Shown here: positions 1 to 8,420 of the stretch, in pieces | How the letters are laid out: the number at the start of each line of letters is the position of its first letter | Position numbering within the stretch: position 1 is the first letter of the stretch | Assembly (NCBI GenBank): GCA_025458585.1 | Contig: JALOSD010000229.1 | Location: forward strand, 1-8,420 | Reading direction: 5' to 3' | Origin: Burkholderiaceae bacterium | Lineage (GTDB): Bacteria > Pseudomonadota > Gammaproteobacteria > Burkholderiales > Burkholderiaceae_C | DNA length: 8,420 nucleotides | Notes under the pieces: model-generated | The model's database searches: none | What the model saw: the letters and a program-made list of their open reading frames with translations, nothing else | What the model was told of the DNA's origin: nothing | Position numbers and translations under genes: made by a program

Positions 1-1402
1 CGCCACCGGCCGCTGGCTCGCCGGCCTGAGCTACGACGATTACCGCAGCATCCGCTACCGCCCCGACCGGGCGCTGTGGCGCGACGCGGCGCTGCCGTTC
101 GAGCTGCAGTTCTTCCATGTCGGGCGCGGCCACCAGCGGGTGCTGCAGTTGCACGAGATCGTCGACGGCGCGGTGCGCCCGCTGACGATCCCGCGCGCGG
201 CGTTCGACTACGGCGGCAACGCGCTGCCGGCCGGCGCCGGCGCCAGCGCCGAGATTGCGGGCTTTCGCGTCCACTTCCCGCTGAATTCGCCGCAGGTGAA
301 GGACGAGGTCATCGCACTGCTCGGCGCGAGCTACTTCCGCGCCGTCGGCGCCGCCCAGCAATACGGCCTGTCGGCGCGCGGTATCGCGGTGGACACGACG
401 GGCGGCGCGCGCGAGGAGTTCCCAGCCTTCGATACGTTCTGGATCGAACGCCCTGCGCCCGGCGCTACCGAGCTCACGTTCTACGCCCTGCTCGACGGCC
501 CGCGCGTCGCCGGCGCGTACCGCTTCGTCGTGCGCCCGGGCACCGACACCGTCGTCGACGTGCACGCGCGCCTGTTCATGCGCGAGGCGGTGACGACGCT
601 CGGCGTGGCCCCGCTGACGAGCATGTTCCTGCACGGCGAGAACCAGCCCACCGCCGACGACTACCGCCCCGAGGTCCACGACAGCGACGGCCTGCAGATC
701 GCCGCCGCCGACGGCGAGTGGATCTGGCGCCCGCTCGTCAACCCGAAGGGCGTGTTCGTCACCTCGTTCGCTCTGCAGCGCCCGCGCGGCTTCGGCCTGA
801 TGCAGCGCGACCGCACGTTCGCGCGCTACGAGGATCTGGAGGCGCGCTACGAGCGGCGGCCGTCGGCTTGGGTCGAGCCGCTGCCGGGGCTCGACGGGCG
901 CCCGCTAGACGCCTGGAACGCCGGTCGCGTCGAACTGCTGCAGTTCCACACGCCCGACGAGACGCACGACAACGTCGGCGCCTTCTGGGTCCCGGCGCGC
1001 CCGCCGGCGCCGGGCGAGCCCTTCGACATCGCGTGGCGGCTGCGCTGGCAGGGTGACCGCCTCACCCGCCCGCCTGGCGCGCACGTCGTGCAGACGCGCG
1101 CCGGCATCGGCTACCGTGAAGGCGCGATCGAGCGTGGGCGCACGCAGCTGCACCTCGACTTCGACGGCGACGCGCTGCGCAGCCTGCCGCCCGGCACCGA
1201 GGTCGAGGCCGTCGTCGTCGCCGCCGGCAATGCCGAGCGCCTGCGCGCCCACGCCTACCCGAACCCCGTGGCTGGTGGCTGGCGGGTGTCGATCGAGTTC
1301 TTCCGCCGAGATCCCCGTCATCCGGTCGAACTGCGCGCTTTCCTGCGCGCGGGCGAGCGCGTGCTCTCCGAAACCTGGTCCTACGCCATCCCGCCGTCAT
1401 GA
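1..1402 (+). CDS. opgG: Glucan biosynthesis protein G, periplasmic (5' end missing)
   Basis: OpgG/MdoG is a periplasmic protein needed to make osmoregulated periplasmic glucans. The OpgG/OpgD family has been classed as glycoside hydrolase family GH186, acting on beta-1,2-glucan. The frame is open from base 2 and gives 466 residues; the E. coli protein is about 511, so the signal peptide and a short N-terminal piece lie upstream. Family landmarks in order are LSYDDYRSIRYRPDRALW, LGASYFR, YGLSARGIAVDT, EEFPAFDTFWIERP, YALLDGPRVAGAYRF, LGVAPLTSMFL, DYRPEVHDSDGL, EWIWRPL, the stretch RYERRPSAWVEP, DETHDNVGAFWVP and the C-terminal SETWSY. It is followed by opgH with a 4-base overlap, so the two are co-transcribed and probably translationally coupled. 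The paralogue OpgD has the same fold, but adjacency to opgH favours OpgG. No break is visible in this part. Confidence 0.95.
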   Translation, partial: ATGRWLAGLSYDDYRSIRYRPDRALWRDAALPFELQFFHVGRGHQRVLQLHEIVDGAVRPLTIPRAAFDYGGNALPAGAGASAEIAGFRVHFPLNSPQVKDEVIALLGASYFRAVGAAQQYGLSARGIAVDTTGGAREEFPAFDTFWIERPAPGATELTFYALLDGPRVAGAYRFVVRPGTDTVVDVHARLFMREAVTTLGVAPLTSMFLHGENQPTADDYRPEVHDSDGLQIAAADGEWIWRPLVNPKGVFVTSFALQRPRGFGLMQRDRTFARYEDLEARYERRPSAWVEPLPGLDGRPLDAWNAGRVELLQFHTPDETHDNVGAFWVPARPPAPGEPFDIAWRLRWQGDRLTRPPGAHVVQTRAGIGYREGAIERGRTQLHLDFDGDALRSLPPGTEVEAVVVAAGNAERLRAHAYPNPVAGGWRVSIEFFRRDPRHPVELRAFLRAGERVLSETWSYAIPPS

Positions 1403-3495
1403 CAACCCCTTCCCTGCCCGCCGCCCCCGCGGCCGCGAGCCACGCGACCTCACCGCCGCTGCACCGCGGCTCGATGCCGGCGCGACCGTGGCTCGGCTTC
1501 GTGCGCGCCCTGCGCCACGCGCTTGTGCAAGCGCCGAACGGCGCTGCGCGCGAAGGCGCCGATCGGCCCTGGCAGGCCGCGGCCCGCCGCCGCCGCGCCG
1601 CGCTGGTCGTGATCGTCGGCCTGCTGACGTCGCTCGCACTCGCGATGCTGCCGCCAGCCGGGCCCGCGCTGGCCGACGGCGGCGAGCGGGCGCTGCTCGC
1701 TCACGGCCTGCAGGTGGTGCTGTTCACGCTGCTCTTCGCCTGGGTCGGCGTCGGCTTCGTCACCGCGGCGATGGGCGCATGGGTGATGCTGCGCGGCGAC
1801 CGCCACGCCCCGCGCGCGGGCGACGCCCGGGCACCGATCGACGCCCGTGCGCGCACCGCGATCGTGATGCCGATCTGCAACGAGGACATCGCGACCGTCT
1901 TCGGCGGCCTGCGCGCCACCTGCGAGTCCCTCGCCGCCACCGGCGCGCTGCGCCTGTTCGACGTCTACGTCCTGTCCGACACCTCCGACCCAGCGCTGCG
2001 CGCGGCCGAGCTGCGCGCGTGGGCGCAGCTGCGCGAGACGCTGGGCGACGGCCCGGTCGGCGCCGGCGGGCGCGTCTTCTACCGCTGGCGGCACCGGCGC
2101 ACCAAGCGCAAGGCGGGCAACGTGGCCGACTTCTGCCGCCGCTGGGGCCGCGACTACCGCTACATGGTCGTGCTCGACGCTGACAGCACGATGCACGGTG
2201 CGACGCTGGTCGAGCTCGTGCGGCTGATGGAGGCGAACCCGCGCGCCGGCATCGTGCAGACGCTGCCGCAGTCCGTCGGCCACGACACGCTGCACGCGCG
2301 CGCGCAGCAGTTCGCCAGCCGCGTCACCGGGCGCCTGTTCGCGCTCGGCATGGCGTACTGGCAGCTCGGCGAGTCGCACTACTGGGGCCACAACGCGATC
2401 ATCCGCGTCGAGCCCTTCATGCGGCACTGCGGCCTGGCGCCGATCCCGGGCCGCGGCGGGCTGGCCGGCGAGATCCTGTCGCACGACTTCGTCGAGGCGG
2501 CGATGATGCGCCGCGCCGGCTACGAGGTGTGGCTCGCACCGACCCTCGACGGCAGCTGGGAACAGCCGCCGGCCAACCTGCTCGACGAGCTGCAGCGCGA
2601 CCGCCGCTGGTGCCAGGGCAACCTGCAGAACGCGCGCCTGATCGCCGAGCCGGGCTGGCAGCCGGTGCACCGCACGATGTTCGCTGTCGGCGCGCTGTCG
2701 TACGCCGTCGCGCCGCTGTGGCTGGCCTTCATCGTGCTCGGGCTGCTGCCGTGGATCGGCGGCGCGGCCGTTGCGGCTGAGACGAGCACCGGGCTCGGCA
2801 TCGTCTGGGCGTTGACGCTGGCACTGCTGCTGCTGCCGCGTGCACTCGGCGTCGCCGCCGTCCTGCTCGGGCGCCGGCAGCGCGAGTTCGGCGGCACGCC
2901 GCGTCTGCTCGCCGGCGCGCTGCTGGAGCTCGGCCTGTCGATGCTGCAGGCCCCGGTGCGCATGCTCGCGCACACCGCCTTCGTGCTGAGCGCCCTCACC
3001 GGCCTGAAGCTCGACTGGAAGTCGCCGCCGCGCGACGCGCGTGCGCTCGCGTGGCGCGACGTCTTCCGTCGCGTCGGCCTGCCCGCGCTCGGCGCCGCCG
3101 CGGCCCTCGTGTGGACGGCCGAGCAGACGGCGCTGACGGCGGCGCACCTGGCGCCGCTGCTGCTGGCGTGGTTGCTCGCGGTGCCGCTCGCCGTCTGGAG
3201 CAGCCACGTCACGTTCGGCGCCGCGCTGCGCCGCCGTTCGGTGCTCGCGATTCCCGACGAGACGCGACCGCCGCGTGCGCTGCAGCGCGCCAGTGAGCAC
3301 GCCGACTTCGCGCGCCTGCAGCCGTTGCCGCCGGCCTCGCCTGCCGCGCCGGTCCTCGCGACGCCCGACGGCGCGCGCGTCCCGCCCTGGCCGCGGTGGC
3401 GATCGGCGCCGTCGTCTTCGCGGCGACGCCGCGGCCCGCGGCGTCGCCCGGGCTGTCGGCCCAGATCGCGAGCCAGCTCGAGCACATGCAGATGA
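1399..3495 (+). CDS. opgH: Glucans biosynthesis glucosyltransferase H (3' end likely frameshifted)
   Basis: OpgH is the inner-membrane family 2 glycosyltransferase that polymerises glucose from UDP-glucose into the periplasmic glucan backbone and exports it. Two N-terminal membrane segments (about residues 67-88 and 104-131) precede a cytosolic GT2 domain. That domain shows IVMPICNED (155-163), LSD ending at D194, the DxD in VVLDADS (D260, D262), LSHDF with the probable catalytic base D363, and the (Q/R)xxRW-type motif RDRRW at 400-404. More membrane segments follow from about 427. The stretch GESHYWGHNAIIR is nearly identical to E. coli. The start ATG overlaps the opgG stop as ATGA, with no strong ribosome site, which suggests coupling. 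The literal frame gives 698 residues against 847 in E. coli. The soluble N-terminus is short, about 66 residues before the first membrane segment. After about 3380 the frame turns into an Arg/Ser/Pro-rich tail that looks out of frame; the probable true C-terminus is in the next frame, to 3659 (about 753 residues if joined). Confidence 0.93.
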   Translation: MTTPSLPAAPAAASHATSPPLHRGSMPARPWLGFVRALRHALVQAPNGAAREGADRPWQAAARRRRAALVVIVGLLTSLALAMLPPAGPALADGGERALLAHGLQVVLFTLLFAWVGVGFVTAAMGAWVMLRGDRHAPRAGDARAPIDARARTAIVMPICNEDIATVFGGLRATCESLAATGALRLFDVYVLSDTSDPALRAAELRAWAQLRETLGDGPVGAGGRVFYRWRHRRTKRKAGNVADFCRRWGRDYRYMVVLDADSTMHGATLVELVRLMEANPRAGIVQTLPQSVGHDTLHARAQQFASRVTGRLFALGMAYWQLGESHYWGHNAIIRVEPFMRHCGLAPIPGRGGLAGEILSHDFVEAAMMRRAGYEVWLAPTLDGSWEQPPANLLDELQRDRRWCQGNLQNARLIAEPGWQPVHRTMFAVGALSYAVAPLWLAFIVLGLLPWIGGAAVAAETSTGLGIVWALTLALLLLPRALGVAAVLLGRRQREFGGTPRLLAGALLELGLSMLQAPVRMLAHTAFVLSALTGLKLDWKSPPRDARALAWRDVFRRVGLPALGAAAALVWTAEQTALTAAHLAPLLLAWLLAVPLAVWSSHVTFGAALRRRSVLAIPDETRPPRALQRASEHADFARLQPLPPASPAAPVLATPDGARVPPWPRWRSAPSSSRRRRGPRRRPGCRPRSRASSSTCR

Positions 3496-3659
3496 TCCGC
3501 CGCGAGACGACGCGGCTGGCCAGCATCCGCGTGACCCGCCCCGCCGTGCCTCGCGTCACCCCGGCGCCCACGCTGCGCACCGGCCCGGCGCCGACGATCG
3601 ACGACGCTGTGCGCCAGCGCGCCATCGAGTTCGTCGCGCGCAGCCAGCGGCCGGCCTGA
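3396..3659 (+). CDS. Displaced OpgH C-terminus, or a small overlapping membrane protein
   Basis: This frame is 87 codons if read from GTG at 3396. It has almost exclusively G/C third positions and reads as real protein. A small-residue hydrophobic stretch (LAAVAIGAVVFAAT, beginning just before the GTG) is followed by a polar, probably periplasmic or cytosolic tail with QLEHMQMIRRETTRL and a C-terminal IDDAVRQRAIEFVARSQ. Protein-like quality in this frame begins exactly where it ends in the opgH frame, around 3380-3396. GTG 3396 has no Shine-Dalgarno sequence, and there is no ATG, GTG or TTG between the preceding in-frame stop (3294-3296) and it. I therefore favour a shifted 3' end of opgH: one missing base near 3379-3390 would join the two. 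A separate small gene overlapping opgH by 100 bases is the alternative. I do not recognise a domain in the tail. Confidence 0.55.
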   Translation: MAIGAVVFAATPRPAASPGLSAQIASQLEHMQMIRRETTRLASIRVTRPAVPRVTPAPTLRTGPAPTIDDAVRQRAIEFVARSQRPA

Positions 3660-3687
3660 CCGCGCTCGACCGCGCTGCCGCACCTCG

Positions 3688-3730
3688 ACCGCCGAGGGCG
3701 GTGGCCGCCGCGGCGGCGGGCCGGGCCCGG
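3688..3730. terminator. GC-rich hairpins between convergent opgH and tex
   Basis: The 72-base gap between the two converging genes is packed with inverted repeats. ACCGCC (3688-3693) pairs with GGCGGT (3697-3702) over a 3-base loop. A perfect 14-base palindrome, GCCGCCGCGGCGGC, lies at 3704-3717, and CCGGGCCCGG sits at 3721-3730. There is no T-run on either strand. Position suggests a shared bidirectional terminator region, but these repeats are also easy to get by chance at this GC content. Confidence 0.4.
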
Positions 3731-3731
3731 T

Positions 3732-6059
<2,328 letters not shown>

Positions 6060-6291
6060 GGGTGGGGGGGGTGGTAACCGCGAAAGGCGCGCAGTGTGCC
6101 ATCGGCGACGCGGCCGGCCGGGCCTGACCGGGCGCCACCGCACCCCGGCGCGCCTGCCAACCCCGTCACGGGTGCCGCCGCTGTTACTTGGGCAGCAACG
6201 GTTCTGACCAATCATTACGCCTGTGTTCGATCGACCGTTCCTACAGTCGCGCCGCGGCCACCTGTCGAGCCGTGATGACGAGGGAACGCGA
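6060..6291. promoter_or_regulatory. Divergent intergenic region, tex / protease
   Basis: These 232 bases separate two divergently transcribed genes, so promoters for both should lie here. The part from about 6180 to 6250 is clearly richer in A/T than the rest of the window, as expected for a promoter of the rightward gene. The best -35-like box is TTGGGC (6188-6193), with only a poor -10 in the following AATCATTAC; TACAGT at 6242-6247 is another weak -10-like box. I see no convincing operator or riboswitch. No clear promoter for tex stands out. Near tex are a G8 tract (6064-6071, + strand) and a GGCCGGCC palindrome (6112-6119). Confidence 0.35.
6280..6285 (+). promoter_or_regulatory. Ribosome binding site of the metalloprotease gene
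   Basis: GAGGGA lies 6 bases before ATG 6292, an ideal position. It fixes the start at the signal peptide MKSLLRIGLLIAAATS rather than at the upstream in-frame ATG 6223, whose extra residues would precede a normal secretion signal. Confidence 0.75.
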
Positions 6292-8296
6292 ATGAAGTCA
6301 CTGCTACGCATCGGGCTGCTCATTGCAGCGGCCACGAGCACGCTCGCGCTGGCGCAGCCGGCGAGCACGCCGGCCGGCAACACGCCGGCGGTCAAGCCGC
6401 CCTTTCCGCAGATCAGCCTGCCCGAGCGCAAGTCGTCGGGCCAGCGCGCGATCGACCTGCTCGGCAGCCGGCTGCCCGAGGTGGCGGCGTGGTACGGCAA
6501 GTCGCCCGACGAGCCGGCTCAAGATCGACCAGCGCGGGCGCCTGTTCGTCGAGGAAGAGCTCGACGCGCCGCTGCCCGCCACCACGCCCTCGGGCGGAGC
6601 CTCCGATGCGCTGAGCGGCACGCTGGCACCGCTCGACCAGACGTTCCTGCTGCACAGCCGGCCGGGCGCGCAGCGCACGGTCTACCTCAACTTCCGCGGC
6701 GCGACGCTGACCAACACGGCGTGGAACAGCAACGGCAACACGATCATCGCCGCCCCGTTCGACCTCGACGGCGTGCCCGGCACGTTCTCGCAGACCGAGC
6801 TGCAGCGCATCCAGTACATCTGGCAGCGCGTGGCCGAGGACTTCGCGGCGTTCGACGTCAACGTCACGACCGAGCAACCGTCGGGTGACAAGCTCACGCG
6901 CAGCGGCTCGACCGATGCCGTGTTCGGCACGACCGCACTGATCACGAACAGCAACGGCGTCTACAGCTGCAGCTGCGGCGGCGTCGCCTACGTCGGGATC
7001 TTCGACGACTCCGACTTCTACAAGCCGGCGCTCGTGTTCTACAACCAGCTCGGCAGCAGCGAGAAGAACATTGCCGAGGCGATCTCGCACGAGGTCGGCC
7101 ACAACGTCGGCCTGCTGCACGACGGCACGTCGAGCACCGGCTACTACCAGGGCCACGGCAGCGGCGCGACGAGCTGGGCGCCGATCATGGGCGTGGGCTA
7201 CTCCCGCAACCTCGTCCAGTGGAGCAAGGGCGAGTACGCTGGAGCGAACCAGTCGCAGGACGATTACGCGGTGATGGGCCAGAACGGCCTCGCGCACCGC
7301 GCCGACGACCACGGCAGCACGACGGCGAGCGCGACGCTGCTCGCCGGCACCACGGCCAACGGCGTGACGACGCTCGCCGCCACCGGCGTGATCGAGCGCC
7401 CGACCGACGTCGACGTCTTCGCCTTCACCGCCGGCGCCGGCGCCGCCAGCTTCGGTGTCGCGCCGGCCGCGCGCTCGGCCAACCTCGACGCGCAGCTCGA
7501 CCTGCACAACGCCGCCGGCCAGCTGCTCGCCAGCGTCAACCCGCTCGAGGCGCTGAACGCCACGCTGAGCACGACGCTGCCGTCGGCCGGCACGTACTAC
7601 CTGAGCGTGCGCGGCGTCGGCAAGGGCGACCCCCTGACCACCGGCTACACGAACTACGGCAGCCTCGGCCAGTACGCGCTGACCGGCACGGTGCCGTCGT
7701 CGACGGCGGGCCAGCCGCCGGTCGCAGCAATCACGGCCACCCCGCCGAGCGGCACCGTGCCGCTGACGGTGAGCTTCTCCAGCGACGGCTCGTCGGACCC
7801 CGACGGCACGGTCGTCGGCTACGCCTGGAGCTTCGGCGACGGCAACACCGGCAGCGGCGCGACAGCGGCGCACACGTACCAGGGCGCCGGCACCTACACC
7901 GCGGTGCTGACGGTGACCGACAACGCGGGCCTGACGACGCAGCGCAGCGTGACGATCACCGCGCAGGCGCCCGTTGTCATCGTGCCAATGGGCGTGGCCG
8001 ACATCGCGATGGGGCTGACGCGCACCAAGACGCAGGCCCGCGCCACCGCGGCGGTGAAGGTGACGGATAGCAACGGGAACGTCGTGGCGGGCGCGACGGT
8101 CGCCGGCCGCTGGAGCGGCCTGACGACGGGCACCGCCAGCGTCGTCACCGCCAGCAACGGCGTCGCGACGTTCACGTCGGCGAACACCAGGGCCAAGAGC
8201 GGTACGTTCATGTTCACGGTCACGGGCGTCACGCTGTCGGGCTACAGCTACGACAGCACGCTGAATCTCGAGACGACCAACTCGATCTCGTACTGA
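6292..8296 (+). CDS. Secreted metzincin zinc metalloprotease with PKD domain, one frameshift
   Basis: This is a predicted exported zinc endopeptidase of the reprolysin-like metzincin type; its substrate is unknown. Residues 1-21 are a signal peptide (cleavage likely after ALA, before QP), followed by a propeptide-like region with LPEVAAWYGKSPDE. The frame then breaks near 6514-6521 and continues one frame over with LKIDQRGRLFVEEELD. Numbering for the joined protein (667 residues) counts the break as one extra base. The catalytic domain runs from about 131 (VYLNFRGATL, RIQYIWQRVAEDFAAFDVNVTT) and contains HEVGHNVGLLHD (H266, E267, H270, H276, D277) and a Met-turn in APIMGVGYS (M299). A PPC-like beta domain (about 338-470) follows, then a PKD domain (474-558, with the core YAWSFGDGN and AHTYQGAGTYTAVLTVTD). 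The C-terminal Ig-like module (about 560-667) has VKVTDSNGNVVAGATVAGRWSG. All catalytic residues are intact, so a sequencing error is plausible; if the break is real, the catalytic part has lost its export signal and the gene is a pseudogene. The stop at 8294-8296 is followed by a convergent hydrolase gene. Confidence 0.85.
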
Positions 8297-8308
8297 TCGC
8301 CCTCGCCG

Positions 8309-8323
8309 CGACCGCCGCGGTCG
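8309..8323. terminator. Small hairpin between convergent genes
   Basis: CGACCG (8309-8314) and CGGTCG (8318-8323) form a perfect 6-base stem with a 3-base loop, 13 bases after the protease stop and 17 before the converging hydrolase stop. There is no T-run, so it is a possible shared terminator only by position. Confidence 0.35.
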
Positions 8324-8340
8324 GCGACGCCCGCGGCGCG

Positions 8341-8420
8341 TCAGCCGTGCGCGCGCGCCGCGTTGTGCGCGATGCCGTCGGCCAGCCGCGGCATCAGCGC
8401 CGGCGGCAGGTCGTGGCCCC
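8341..8420 (-). CDS. Alpha/beta fold hydrolase, C-terminal end only
   Basis: The last 25 codons of a leftward gene entering from the right edge, ending at TGA (8341-8343 on the + strand). The visible protein is GHDLPPALMPRLADGIAHNAARAHG. The pattern GHDLP-x(4)-P-x-L-x(2)-I-A, then a short Ala/Arg tail, is the typical C-terminus of serine alpha/beta hydrolases (esterase or lipase-like), in which the His of GHD is the catalytic histidine. The substrate cannot be told from this fragment. It converges on the metalloprotease gene, so the two are not in one operon. Confidence 0.72.
   Translation of the reverse strand, partial: GHDLPPALMPRLADGIAHNAARAHG

Noticed and set aside
1450..3300. Long open frame on the minus strand, 616 codons, opposite opgH
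   Set aside because: It lies antisense to clear OpgH motifs and has a Gln/Arg/Ala-rich sequence typical of antisense frames at very high GC; no domain is visible.
6060..6500. N-terminal extension of tex to give 922 residues
   Set aside because: The extension would overlap the divergent protease gene's promoter and signal peptide, is not Tex-like and contains a proline run; family length fits the TTG at 6059.
6323..6514. Start of the protease at ATG 6323 in the downstream frame
   Set aside because: That N-terminus is Arg/Ser-rich shadow sequence; the neighbouring frame here carries a good ribosome site, a signal peptide and propeptide.
6413..7873. 486-codon minus-strand frame opposite the metalloprotease
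   Set aside because: Antisense to the metzincin, PPC-like and PKD coding sequence; an Arg/Ala/Val-rich shadow.
8344..8360. Alternating CG-rich run as a repeat or structured element
   Set aside because: It codes for the Ala/Arg-rich C-terminus of the hydrolase and is expected at this GC content.

Overview
The window is very GC-rich, with coding frames whose third positions are almost all G or C. It reads as chromosome of a betaproteobacterium, probably Burkholderiales of the Rubrivivax/Leptothrix type. That placement rests on composition and protein flavour, not on a marker gene. I see no mobile element, CRISPR array, tRNA or rRNA.

Layout. (1) Bases 1-1402 (+) hold the 3' part of opgG (mdoG), the periplasmic glucan protein. 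(2) It overlaps by ATGA with opgH (mdoH), the membrane glucosyltransferase, from 1399 (+). Together they form an operon for osmoregulated periplasmic glucans: OpgH makes and exports the beta-1,2-glucan backbone and OpgG acts on it in the periplasm. The literal opgH frame ends at 3495, but protein-like sequence moves to another frame near 3380-3396 and runs to 3659, so the gene is either frameshifted or overlaps a small membrane-protein gene. (3) Convergent to it, 3732-6059 (-) encodes Tex, an RNA-binding transcription accessory protein with YqgF, helix-hairpin-helix and S1 domains, apparently starting at TTG. (4) A 232-base divergent intergenic region with a lower-GC patch precedes a secreted zinc metalloprotease (6292-8296, +). 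This has a signal peptide, a metzincin catalytic domain, a PPC-like region, a PKD domain and a C-terminal Ig-like module. Its frame is broken once near 6514-6521, separating the signal peptide from the catalytic domain. (5) From 8341 (-) the last 25 codons of an alpha/beta hydrolase enter from the right edge.

Most of this is ordinary core genome. The points worth a second look are the two reading-frame breaks, the C-tract beside the tex start and the protease's modular architecture. I found no convincing evidence for a previously undescribed system.
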